A stretch of 64,000 nt of DNA from Paulinella micropora (taxonomy: Eukaryota; Cercozoa; Imbricatea; Euglyphida; Paulinellidae), in contig WBZZ01004788.1 in the NCBI GenBank assembly GCA_019918135.1, positions 1 to 64,000 on the forward strand, in the 5' to 3' direction. Made by a program: the position numbers and the translations under genes. This document shows, in pieces, positions 37,222-46,225 of this stretch (positions within the stretch are counted from its first letter, which is position 1; every line of letters starts with the position of its first letter). The notes beneath the pieces were generated by a model. That model was given only the letters and a program-made list of their open reading frames with translations. It made no database searches and was not told where the DNA came from.

Positions 37222-39468
37222 CTAGGTCTCGGGCTTGGCGCAGCAAGGCTTCCCAGAACTCTCCAACAACGCTGTCGCTGAGCGCCCTGATAAGCGGCGC
37301 CAGCGCGCAATCGCGGCTATCTTTATTGTCAATGACCTCAGAGGGAAGTACTGGGTCCCGTTAGCTAACAGCGTCAGGTAGAACAGAACCGCCAGACCGT
37401 CGCGGAGAGCTTCTCCGCCTGCGGCTCCTGCGCCCAAGCGCACTGCCCCGTCCAAGGTTGTTGGTTCTGGGAAAGACAGGGGCTGTTGTGCAAGCAGCAA
37501 AGGCTCCCAGAGCCTGACCTCAACTAGTTCCCGGCCCCGCACCCTACAGCGGTACACTGCAACATGCGAGGTGTCCCAGCGCCCGAACAGAAGCAAGGGC
37601 TCTGAGGTCTGGGCCCGTTGGCAGAGCAAACGCGCATATCTCTGCATGAGCTCGAAAAGTTTCGGCCACGCTTCCCTGGCTACCTCGTGGTCCGTCAAGT
37701 ATTCGGTCAGGCTGCCATTATCGTTGGCCTGGCTGTAGCAGGCCAGATAGACCCGTTGCTTTCTTTCTCCGAGGAGGCGACTGAACGCCGGGCTGGTGCT
37801 TGCTCGGAGCCCTTTCCGTCTTGCTTTTGTTTGTTTCAAGGCCTTCAACAGTTTGTTTGCGAGTTTAGAGTTCTCGGCGATACTTGCCAGACGTACGGAC
37901 TCGCATGCTCCTATTCGACTTGCATACAAGGCCTCGGTCCAGCTTAAATATCCAGCGGAGTCTTGCATTTCGTGATGAGGTATGAGGCAGCAGGTAACAA
38001 TGTCAGTGCGTCTGTGCCCATCCTGCTGCCAAAGCAACAGCCTCCCGTCCAGGACCTCTGCTTTGCCTTCTCCCGAGCTTGCCCTCATGAGCTTGTTGTA
38101 CAGCGCGTCTTCGAAATCACTTGTTGTGAGCCAGCCTAGTGCAGAATGTCTTTCCGCTTCGGCCTGCAGTCCCTGAATGAGCCTATCAAAGTCTCCCGCG
38201 GGTTTGCCACATTTGCTACAGGCAAAAACGCTGGGCAGCAAGCCTAAGTACCGCTCGATCGCGCTGGTGAGAGCGGGCGAGCCTGAGCTTGTTGCCGGCG
38301 CCTTAGGCCCTACAGGCAAACCTGGTTTGCTCGCTTGGCTTAGACGATGGCCAAGTATGGTTAGGAAGGAATAAGATGCACGTGCCTGAAAACGCAGGCT
38401 GGCAACCAATACCATAGCGTCCTTCAGCAGCTCAGACAACGCAATGCCGTGGTCTGTGCTGGCGCGGCTTAGGATCTCCTGTAATACCTGCACCCCAGCT
38501 TGGAATGTCCCGGGAGAAGAGCTGAGGCCGCCCTTGGAATTTGCTAGCAAGGTAACAAACACACCCACGCTCAGCCAGATTGTTCCTCCTGGCGAGGGCC
38601 CCGTTTGATCGCTCAGCAGCTCTAGAGACCATTGGCTTAGCTCGCTGGCTGGCGAGTCAGAACGGGCCTCCTCCTTTGTGAGGCTTGCACTCCTGAATAA
38701 AACGCATATCCGGGTGACGTCTCTCTTCTTGTCGTAGACAAGGAAATCGGTCGCGAATTGATCGACCACCACTGCATCGGCCTTAGGGTCAGATATTAGC
38801 AGCTCCCGGAAAAGCCTCGCATAGCCCTTGATTGTGGCGTACATCGCCCGCCACGCGCTGAGCAAGATTTCGTGCTTTCCTTCGTTACGGACTAACCAGA
38901 CGAGCAGGTTACTCTCTGCGTACGCCGCCCTGTCGCGAAATAAGTACACGCGCCGCTTCCCACCGGGACTCTGCAAAGGCGACCGAATGGCCTTGTCCGC
39001 TTTTGCTAGGAGACAAGCCCTGTCGGTTTCGAGCCTAACCTTGCATGTACCACCCAGCACGCTGGAAGTGTCAGCAGACATCTTAAGCTGGCGGTGTTCG
39101 AGGGGTAATCTTTGCAGGAAACTCACAAAGGCCTTTAGTTCGCGCTGCTCCACTTCGCTGTAGACGCTGTCTTTGCCGGCACCGATATCACTGTCCTGCA
39201 TGGCGTTTGCCCACCTTACGTGCGCCTTGGCCATATCCTCGCTGTCGTACACAGAAAAGCCGAAGCGGTGCACTACGGTGGCTTCGTCGTCGCTGGGGAA
39301 AATGAGTATATGTCGTGTACCTTGAGCGAGCCAGCTGTTAGGCTCGGACGCTGCATTCTCGAACAGACAATCGTTCGATTCTCTGCCGCACAATTCTGTG
39401 TGTTTTTGGGCTCTGGCAAGCAAGACCTGTTCCAGCCGCTCCTGTAGTTCAATGAGTAAACTGGACAT
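37222..39468 (-). CDS. large unknown protein with an internal duplication
   Basis: 748 residues. Two related halves are visible. RRVYLFRDRAAYAESNLLVW with LRVRLL-like helices and SVGVFVTLLANSKGG (residues about 170-330) correspond to QRVYLACYSQANDNGSLTEY with WPKLFELMQRYARLLCQRAQ and LAVLFYLTLLANGTQYF (about 573-725). Each half has RVYL, an aromatic helix with YARL, a DxxxxxFxVY strand and a VLFYLTLLANG-type segment. A CSKCGKP pair lies between them (about residue 416). I recognise no family; the layout is loosely reminiscent of an inactive kinase fold, but I see no catalytic motif. Convergent with the gene at 34,954. Confidence 0.6.
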   Translation of the reverse strand: MSSLLIELQERLEQVLLARAQKHTELCGRESNDCLFENAASEPNSWLAQGTRHILIFPSDDEATVVHRFGFSVYDSEDMAKAHVRWANAMQDSDIGAGKDSVYSEVEQRELKAFVSFLQRLPLEHRQLKMSADTSSVLGGTCKVRLETDRACLLAKADKAIRSPLQSPGGKRRVYLFRDRAAYAESNLLVWLVRNEGKHEILLSAWRAMYATIKGYARLFRELLISDPKADAVVVDQFATDFLVYDKKRDVTRICVLFRSASLTKEEARSDSPASELSQWSLELLSDQTGPSPGGTIWLSVGVFVTLLANSKGGLSSSPGTFQAGVQVLQEILSRASTDHGIALSELLKDAMVLVASLRFQARASYSFLTILGHRLSQASKPGLPVGPKAPATSSGSPALTSAIERYLGLLPSVFACSKCGKPAGDFDRLIQGLQAEAERHSALGWLTTSDFEDALYNKLMRASSGEGKAEVLDGRLLLWQQDGHRRTDIVTCCLIPHHEMQDSAGYLSWTEALYASRIGACESVRLASIAENSKLANKLLKALKQTKARRKGLRASTSPAFSRLLGERKQRVYLACYSQANDNGSLTEYLTDHEVAREAWPKLFELMQRYARLLCQRAQTSEPLLLFGRWDTSHVAVYRCRVRGRELVEVRLWEPLLLAQQPLSFPEPTTLDGAVRLGAGAAGGEALRDGLAVLFYLTLLANGTQYFPLRSLTIKIAAIARWRRLSGRSATALLESSGKPCCAKPET

Positions 39469-39696
39469 GGGTGGGCTCTCTTCTTTTCTTTTTCTGTTAC
39501 ATAACTCGTTTGGAAAAAGAGGGGCCGGGGGAGGGAAGAAAAGGGGGGGGGAGAAGGCACGTCCTCCCCTTGGCCCGCTTTCTCCTCCGCTTATTTATCC
39601 ATAACTCGTGTCAAGAGACCGTGCGCGCGGCCTGTTGGTACATATGTATATTATAGAGGTAAGAAACGAGAGACAAGTTTGATTCAAACTGCGACC

Positions 39697-40941
39697 ATGC
39701 GGAGGTCGTCCATGGTGTGGTGGTGGGTGTTAGTGCGGGCTCTGCTTGTGGGTGGCGCTTTTGTTTGCAAGGTTGTGACTAATTCTAGTACTACTGGCAG
39801 TCCTGTTGATACGACTTCCCGACCAAAGCTGCCTGTACCGTACTGGATCGACTGGCGCGGCACATCCAATACCTGTACAAGCTTGGATGCATTGATCACC
39901 TGTGCCAACGGCGCTTCAACGAACGAAGCCGCTTATGGCGGGGGGGCTGCGCCTTGCCGGCGCGCGTGGCTTTTGGCGGATGCTATGAGCAAAAGCGGGA
40001 CCACCCCTCTGAAGACTGTCACTCCTCTTGTCAGCGATTGCGTTTTCTTAGGGTACGATATTATCTATGGGCGGCTCATCAACGGCATTCCGGAGGACCA
40101 AGTCTGCACTACGGGTTTGGCAACCGGGGAGCTTCCCAGCGGGTATTTCATATACGTTTTACAAACACTCTCGTTGCGTAAAAAAGACTCCTTGCCTGGC
40201 CCCACCACGTGGATCAACCCTATAAAAGCTGTTTTTCCTGCACAGTGCGCCGCGGGCTGGGTGGCAAATTCTACCACCGGCATGTGTGCAGGACCCGTGC
40301 TCCCCACAACCAGCCCCTCTCCTTCTCCCGCGCGCAGCCCCTCCGCGGGTACTATTGATTGTGTCTCTGGACGCACCACATTGGCTGCGATAGCCGAATG
40401 CTATCAGAGCCGCTACATGCCCAAAGCTTCGTTCTCGAGTGCTCAGTACCCCAACAGCAACGAAGCGGCCGATCTGCGAGCGGCTATGCGGGCTTTGCTA
40501 AACAACAATGGAAACTGCAAGGGGGTGCAGCTCGGCAGTTCGATTGCTGCGCACATGGCCGTGTACCCGTTTGTCGACAGTAAGTACGGGACACAGTACT
40601 GCGTGTTGCTGGATGTCAGCGATGCCGATGGCAACGGCAAGTACGACAGGGGCTTCGGTTTGGTCGTGGTGGCAGACCGGAGAGTAGACATCCATCGCTA
40701 CCTGGTGCACATGGCTTCTCGCCCACAAAGCGAGACAGATACCGAGCGGCAGGCTTTGTTGCTGCTGGCCGAAACTGGGAGTCACGTAGCGGTGGTGTCG
40801 GGTGTGCGCAGAGACGTTGCCACAGACTTTAGCACCTGCCAACCCGCATATAATAGCATGGACAGTTCATTCAATGTCAAGAGCGCCATGTACATCCTGA
40901 TTTTGGAAATTTGGAAGTGGTACAAGGAGCAGAGTATCTAG
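39697..40941 (+). CDS. secreted two-domain protein, third paralogue without stalk
   Basis: The start at 39,697 gives the signal peptide MRRSSMVWWWVLVRALLVGG. 414 residues. Domain A (about 47-195, PYWIDWRGTSNTCTSLDALI to AQCAAGWVANSTTGMC) and domain B (about 218-414, IDCVSGRTTLAAIAECYQSR to LILEIWKWYKEQ) match the genes at 33,342 and 34,954 at roughly half their positions. The calcium-type loop is DADGNGKYD here. There is no Ser/Thr repeat stalk, only a short TSPSPSPARSPS linker. This is the older, diverged member of the family. Confidence 0.8.
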   Translation: MRRSSMVWWWVLVRALLVGGAFVCKVVTNSSTTGSPVDTTSRPKLPVPYWIDWRGTSNTCTSLDALITCANGASTNEAAYGGGAAPCRRAWLLADAMSKSGTTPLKTVTPLVSDCVFLGYDIIYGRLINGIPEDQVCTTGLATGELPSGYFIYVLQTLSLRKKDSLPGPTTWINPIKAVFPAQCAAGWVANSTTGMCAGPVLPTTSPSPSPARSPSAGTIDCVSGRTTLAAIAECYQSRYMPKASFSSAQYPNSNEAADLRAAMRALLNNNGNCKGVQLGSSIAAHMAVYPFVDSKYGTQYCVLLDVSDADGNGKYDRGFGLVVVADRRVDIHRYLVHMASRPQSETDTERQALLLLAETGSHVAVVSGVRRDVATDFSTCQPAYNSMDSSFNVKSAMYILILEIWKWYKEQSI

Positions 40942-41123
40942 TGTGTTGCGCGCCCTTCGGACCACGGCAGCCCCTTTTTTACCCCCGATTCCTTGTTTCT
41001 CCTGTCCCCCCCCCCCTCCTCCCCCCCCCCTCCCATTCGTTCTCCCTCTCTCTCTCTCTCTCCTTTCTGCCCTCCCGCCCCTTTTCCGCTCAGGTTTGCA
41101 AGTAGGGGGACAGACTCTCTTAT

Positions 41124-41792
41124 TTGAAAATAAACATGCACAAGCTATTGCTGTTCTTATCCGGGCTCGCAGCCGCCGTAGCTCGGGTCTGTGCCGGCTG
41201 CAACGTATCCGTCAGCATCCCAGCTGGGAGTAGCTACAATCTGTCGTCATCTTCCTCAGAAGTCTGCCCCGGAATCGCAACCCATCTTCTGAGCGGCTTG
41301 TACGTGAGCAAGGTGCGTGTTGATGCAGTGAACAGATCGTCATTCAGTGTGTACGCCTATGCCAACTCGTCGCTGGTATACTATTACGATGTTTCCGCCA
41401 ACGACACCAGAGGTGCCATGTGCGCCGAGAGGCCTAATGATGACTTCCGCGCCTCCTGCGTGGTTCTGCAGTGTCAAAACACCGTCGATGACTGTGCGCT
41501 TCTGTACCAACTGGAATACAGTTGCGCAGAAAATGCTACTTTGTCCAGCAACGGCAGCATCTCCGCGCCATCGACGACCGCTACGGCCCCCACTACAACC
41601 GCCCCAACCACGAGTACGGTTTCCACTACAACCACTACAACTCCAACTACGACTCCGACAAGAACCCCAACGGCGACTCCGACAACAACCCCGACGGCGA
41701 CTCCGACAACAATGGCTCCATCCAATTCAGCATCCATGAAGCCAATCGCTGACAATACGACCACAAGTGGTCCTCAACTCTTCCGCGGCTAA
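41124..41792 (+). CDS. small secreted mucin-like glycoprotein
   Basis: 222 residues; the ATG at 41,124 or at 41,136 could be used. A signal peptide (MHKLLLFLSGLAAAVARVCA) precedes a cysteine-rich beta domain (about 25-135, eight cysteines, many NxS/T sites such as NRSS, NSSL, NDTR, NATL) and a Thr/Pro stalk (about 145-205, TTTPTTTPTRTPTATPTTTP). It is likely displayed or shed at a surface. No family recognised. It lies between the third two-domain gene and the binding-module gene, on the same strand. Confidence 0.6.
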   Translation: MKINMHKLLLFLSGLAAAVARVCAGCNVSVSIPAGSSYNLSSSSSEVCPGIATHLLSGLYVSKVRVDAVNRSSFSVYAYANSSLVYYYDVSANDTRGAMCAERPNDDFRASCVVLQCQNTVDDCALLYQLEYSCAENATLSSNGSISAPSTTATAPTTTAPTTSTVSTTTTTTPTTTPTRTPTATPTTTPTATPTTMAPSNSASMKPIADNTTTSGPQLFRG

Positions 41793-41893
41793 GCGCACCA
41801 CCGCCGTGGCCTGGGGTAGTATCCTGCTGTCAGTGGTCGGGATGTTAAGTGTAACGTTAAGTCCAGCTAGCACATACAGTGCCTAGGAAAATG

Positions 41894-41928
<35 letters not shown>

Positions 41929-42099
41929 GGGGGGGTGTGAGAGAGGAGGCTGAGGGGAAGAGAGAGGGAGAGGGGGGGGGAGGGAGAAGAGGAAAGGGAG
42001 AGAGAGAGAGACAGAGAGAGACAGAGAACATCAACGTCCTTTTTAAGTTAAATAAAAAGAAAACCCAACTTTTGACGTACCTCCCCCCCCCAAAAAAAA
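41793..42099. repeat. GA microsatellite and purine-rich spacer
   Basis: GAGA repeat at 41,893-41,925, followed by mixed purine runs to 42,035, then an A-rich leader directly before the ATG at 42,100. No gene seen. Confidence 0.5.
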
Positions 42100-44631
42100 A
42101 TGGTAGTACGGTGGATCTCGGCAGGGCTGTGGGCCTGCCTAGCTGCTGTGTCGTTGGCCGGGTATGATCGTCTTGCCGCGTGCGAGGCACGCGGCACTCT
42201 GAACGTGGCCATGGTTGCGTTGGATGGCGACTACGAGCAGACCAGGACGAGCTGGGCGCCGACTTTTGAAACTACACTGAACAAATACCTGAACAGGCTC
42301 GGTTATTTTTTCCGGCTGGAAGTGTGGGCGAGTGAGGCTGAGTTGGCGGACGCACTAGCCCGCGGAGAGGCGGGTTTAGACCTTGTGTTTGCTGGGGGTG
42401 GAGAGGCGGCATACTGGCAGCGCAGACGCAGCGCAGTGCCGATCGCGACCTTGTACCGACGGTACGGTGAGCAGCAGCTGCTGAACAAAGTAGGGGGTCT
42501 AATGCTGCGGCGGGCCTCTCGCTATCCATGGCTGACGGAGCTAGCGGCGCTGGGGGCGGCCAGTGACCTCACGTTGTGCGCCGTGAGCGCGGCGTCGTTT
42601 GACGGCTACTTAGTTCAGCGCTATGAGCTTTGGCGGCGGGGGCTGGACGTGGAGAGTGTCTTTGGAGACCGCGTCCTTTTCACACAGCAGCACCGCCTCG
42701 CGTTGCAAGGGCTAGTAGACGGCACGTGCGATGTGGCGTTTGCTCGTGCGGGCACCCTGCATGATTTCAACCAGACTGTGGACGGTCTGCAGCAGCCTGG
42801 TTGGGCCTACAACCTGAACGACGAGTTTGCGGATTCGCAGGCGGCGGTGGGTTTGTGGTTATCTACCCCGTTGCAGTACCACGAGTGGACCGTACTAGCG
42901 CTGCCTCACGTGCCACGAGAGGTCTGGCAGGAGGTCCGGGCGGTCCTGACCACTATCCAGGCAGATGACCCCGCGGCCGTGGCGGGCGGCCACGGAGGCT
43001 TCTGCGGCGCGGAGGCGCTTTCCTTTGCCCTGGAGGAGGAAGTCTGGTACCAGTTGGATCTCTTGCCCGGGGGAGGAGTGTGCGCGCTCGGTATGGAACG
43101 GCAGCCGGGGGTGCACGGCGATCTGCCGGGCTGTGTGGCCTGCCTGCCCGGCCAGTACAGCTTGGACGGCAGGGGCTGCCAGCTTTGTCCGCCGGGGACT
43201 TGGCCCTCTGCGGGGGCAACGGCGTGCCAGCCGTGCGCGGCGGGGACGGGGACAGCCTCCGAGGGCAGCGCGGCCTGCCTGCCGCTTGCCAGCCTGGCCA
43301 GCTACGAACCCATCGAAGCTTGCCGGCTCTTTCCCAACGGCACAGTGACGATTGTGATGGCCGCAGGGGCTGTGAACGAAGCGCGCACGCGCGCGGAGTG
43401 GCTGCCCACGTTCGAAGACGCCTTGAACGAGCACCTGAACCGTTTTGGCTGCGCCGCGCGCCTCGAGGTGCTGGCTAGCGATGACCGACTACTGGAGCTG
43501 GCCATATGGGGGCAGCCCGCCCCGGGGGTGCTGGACCTTGTTTTTCTGCCCGGTGGTTACGTCCCGTACCTAGCCTACCACTTGTCGGGTGCCAGACCGG
43601 TCGCCTCGGTCGTGCGCCGGTACCCTGGTGGGCGGACGTACACCAAGTCGGGTGGAGTAATCCTGTGCCGAAGCGACGACACGCGGACCAACGTGAGCAC
43701 GTTGGCCGAGCTGGCCCGCAGCGCGGCCCTGCACCAGCTCACGTTGTGTGCGCCGAGCTACACCTCCTTTGAGGGCTATTTAGCACAAGGCTTTGAGTTT
43801 TATCAGTACGGAGTCGAGCTAGGGCAAGCCTTTCCGCCCGAGCGCACGTACCTGACGGGCGGGCGGCACGAGGAGGCAGTGCTGGGCCTGTGGGGCCTGT
43901 CGGACCCGGCAGCGGCGGGTGCAGCCTGCGACGTGGCCCTGGCGCGCTCTTCGACGCTGGAGGCGCTGGTAGAACAGGGGCGTCTTAACGCACATGCAGT
44001 GGCCGTGCTACACGAACAAGCACTCCCGGGCTTCGAGCTCAGAGCAAGCACGCCGCTGTACACAGAGGGCACGCTGGTGGCTCTGCCGCACGTGGCCGAC
44101 GAGATCAGGCTGGCAGTGACGACGCCTCTGCTAGCTATGCAGAGCAACAGCGAAGCGGCGGGGTTTGGGGGGCACGCGGGGTTTGTGGCGCCCCGCGAGC
44201 TGGTCGCCGAGGCCGAGGTTTGGTACCAGCTGGGCTTGATGAGTATTGCGGGGGTGTGCATGCCGGGGTCGATGAGGCAGGCCACTATGTGCGGGGAGGT
44301 GGCGGTGTGTGTGCAGTGCGCTAGCGGCACGTACAACGTGGACGGGCGAGCCTGCCTGCCGTGCCCAGCGGGCACGTTTAATGAACAGGCCGGGAGTACC
44401 GAGTGTCAGCCGTGCCCCGCGGGGCTCACTACCGGCTCGCTGGGCAGCACGTTCTGCATGCTGCTGACCGAGCTGGCCACCTACGAGCCATTGGCAGAGT
44501 GCGGGCTGTTCCGCGACGCCACACTGCGCATTGGGATGGTGGGCAACGCGGCCTTGCAGCAGCAGTGGGGTCCTACGTTCCAGGACCATCAACAAGCACT
44601 TGGGTCGCTTTGGCTGCCGGGTCACTCTTGA
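42100..44631 (+). CDS. tandem phosphonate-binding-like and cysteine-rich modules
   Basis: 843 residues in this ORF. After a signal peptide (MVVRWISAGLWACLAAVSLA), module 1 (about 33-325) resembles PhnD/type-2 periplasmic binding proteins: TLNVAMVALDGDYEQTRTSW, DLVFAGGGEAAYW, LTLCAVSAASFDGYLVQRYE, GTCDVAFARAGTL and VLALPHVPREVWQEVRAVL. A cysteine-rich GCC2/GCC3-type module follows (about 326-393, CPPGTWPSAGATACQPCAAG). Module 2 repeats the whole plan (about 400-787), and a third copy starts at about 794 and is read from an overlapping ORF. Bacterial relatives bind phosphonate or phosphate for ABC transporters. In a eukaryotic or viral setting the modules could be ligand-binding ectodomains. 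The AT-rich element is inserted in module 3. Confidence 0.75.
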   Translation: MVVRWISAGLWACLAAVSLAGYDRLAACEARGTLNVAMVALDGDYEQTRTSWAPTFETTLNKYLNRLGYFFRLEVWASEAELADALARGEAGLDLVFAGGGEAAYWQRRRSAVPIATLYRRYGEQQLLNKVGGLMLRRASRYPWLTELAALGAASDLTLCAVSAASFDGYLVQRYELWRRGLDVESVFGDRVLFTQQHRLALQGLVDGTCDVAFARAGTLHDFNQTVDGLQQPGWAYNLNDEFADSQAAVGLWLSTPLQYHEWTVLALPHVPREVWQEVRAVLTTIQADDPAAVAGGHGGFCGAEALSFALEEEVWYQLDLLPGGGVCALGMERQPGVHGDLPGCVACLPGQYSLDGRGCQLCPPGTWPSAGATACQPCAAGTGTASEGSAACLPLASLASYEPIEACRLFPNGTVTIVMAAGAVNEARTRAEWLPTFEDALNEHLNRFGCAARLEVLASDDRLLELAIWGQPAPGVLDLVFLPGGYVPYLAYHLSGARPVASVVRRYPGGRTYTKSGGVILCRSDDTRTNVSTLAELARSAALHQLTLCAPSYTSFEGYLAQGFEFYQYGVELGQAFPPERTYLTGGRHEEAVLGLWGLSDPAAAGAACDVALARSSTLEALVEQGRLNAHAVAVLHEQALPGFELRASTPLYTEGTLVALPHVADEIRLAVTTPLLAMQSNSEAAGFGGHAGFVAPRELVAEAEVWYQLGLMSIAGVCMPGSMRQATMCGEVAVCVQCASGTYNVDGRACLPCPAGTFNEQAGSTECQPCPAGLTTGSLGSTFCMLLTELATYEPLAECGLFRDATLRIGMVGNAALQQQWGPTFQDHQQALGSLWLPGHS

Positions 44632-45060
44632 GATGCTAGCAAGCGATACAGAGATGCTGCAGGGCCGTCTGCTGGGCGCTGTGAATAGCAGCGGGCTGGA
44701 GTTTGCCTTTTTGGCGGGTGGCGACGTGCCGCGCGTGTTGCGGCACGCGCCGGGGACGCAGCCCCTGGCGTCGGTCGTGCGCAAGTATTCGGCGCTGCAC
44801 ACGTATTCCAAGTTTGGAGGCGTGATCTTGCGGCTGCGTGGCTCGGGCGGGAACCAGTCAAACACGCTCGCGGGGCTAGCGCGGGAGGCGGGCCAGCAGC
44901 CAGGCCTGAGGCTGTGCGCCGTTTCGTACGACTCGTTCGAGGGCTACCTGGCGCAGCGCTACGAGTTCTTCAAGCAGGGCCTGGAACTGGCGGCGCTCTT
45001 CCCGCCAGAGCGTGTGCGCATGACGAACGGGCACGACGAGTCGGTGCTGGGGCTCTGGGG
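44531..45060 (+). CDS. third binding module of the tandem gene, interrupted by insertion
   Basis: GCRVTLEMLASDTEMLQGRL, LEFAFLAGGDVPRVLRHAPG, LRLCAVSYDSFEGYLAQRYE and TNGHDESVLGLWG match module 2 (FGCAARLEVLASDDRLLELA and so on). At about 45,060 the GC-rich sequence stops, in the middle of the module, and the AT-rich element begins. I see no continuation of the module on the other side (58,620 onwards). Confidence 0.65.
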
Positions 45061-45063
45061 GGT

Positions 45064-45744
45064 ACGATTGAAGAGAAAAAAGAACTGAAAGAAAATCTAA
45101 GAGACTTGTTGAGGTATGGTAATTATGATATCATAAGGGACGACAGCAAGGAACACAAACTAGGAATAAATGAAAGCCGATATGCGGTAAGGATTAACGG
45201 CAACTTCCGATCATTTACGATGCGCGACGTAATAAGATTCATTGAAATAATATTGAACGACTTTGTAAGACGACAAGCGCCCGCAGATAAGATTGATGTT
45301 GGTATTGAGTTTTTAGATTACTATGGAAAGGTATCTACAGGCTTACATAAAGTTAATCAAATCTCGGTTGAAAAAGTTTTAGAAAGATTGTCGGCAATAT
45401 TTCAAAGCAATGAAAGTCTTTATATGGACGAGAACGGAAAAAACTTTGATAAATTAAAATTTGTATTTAAATCTGTTAAAATGCCTACTGGAGGGACAAG
45501 GCTACAGGTTTTGAACAAATTAGATATATACAGAAAGGAAGGAGTAATCTGTATTACTAACAGCGATAACTCATGCTTAGCACGAGCAATCGTTGTAGTC
45601 AAAGCAAAAATTGAAAAACATCAAAAATTCTCACAAACTATGCGAGGACGAAAGATACAGCAGAAATGGCTGAGGCTTTACATGATGAAGCAAAAGTTAT
45701 TAAGGATGTGTGCGGGATACCTGAAATTAATACAAGTAGAATAA
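45064..45744 (+). CDS. fragment related to Polinton/virophage polymerase ORF
   Basis: IEEKKELKENLRDLLRYGNY, RYAVRINGNFRSFTMRDVIR and ITNSDNSCLARAIVVVKAKI. The NSDNSCLARAIVV signature is typical of the region ahead of the exonuclease in protein-primed family B polymerases of Polintons and relatives. The assignment rests on that motif and on the neighbours. It is part of the element and borders the GC-rich DNA. Confidence 0.55.
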   Translation, partial: TIEEKKELKENLRDLLRYGNYDIIRDDSKEHKLGINESRYAVRINGNFRSFTMRDVIRFIEIILNDFVRRQAPADKIDVGIEFLDYYGKVSTGLHKVNQISVEKVLERLSAIFQSNESLYMDENGKNFDKLKFVFKSVKMPTGGTRLQVLNKLDIYRKEGVICITNSDNSCLARAIVVVKAKIEKHQKFSQTMRGRKIQQKWLRLYMMKQKLLRMCAGYLKLIQVE

Positions 45745-46225
45745 TATACTTTTTTAATACCATTTTTTCGCACCCTCAAAATGGCTATTTAAAAAAGGAT
45801 ACGCTCTCCTATTGCTAGTTTGAACTTTCAATACGAAGCGTCAAAACAGCAAAATAAAAAAACGAAAATTTTGATGAATACGAAAAAGAAAAATAAAGAA
45901 ATCTCTCTTGCTCTTAATCTCGCTTTTAAATAAAAATAAAAATCAAGCAAAATTTTTTTCCGCTTTACTTTTACTTTTAAATAAAAGCAAAAAAGTTAAA
46001 AACAATTTTTTAAGGTTAAAAAAAAAACACCCTAAAGAGCCCCTATCTATAATCTAGATTATAGATTTAGCACTGAGAGAAAAACATATATAAATAAAGA
46101 AAAAACGAATTTTACGTCCACTGCGACACTGCGACAAAAAAGCGAAATTCTGTCGCATGGTGATATTCACGGAAATAGAATTTTCTAGAATTTAAGCCAC
46201 CACCCACCTACAAATCTAATATTAG
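45745..46225. other. AT-rich intergenic stretch of the element
   Basis: Homopolymeric A and T runs and short direct repeats (TTTTAAATAAAA at 45,925 and 45,972). No gene seen. Confidence 0.4.

Noticed and set aside
43803-44865. Minus-strand open frames of 190-244 aa opposite the binding-module gene
   Set aside because: They are shadows of GC-rich coding sequence. The plus strand has repeated, alignable modules.
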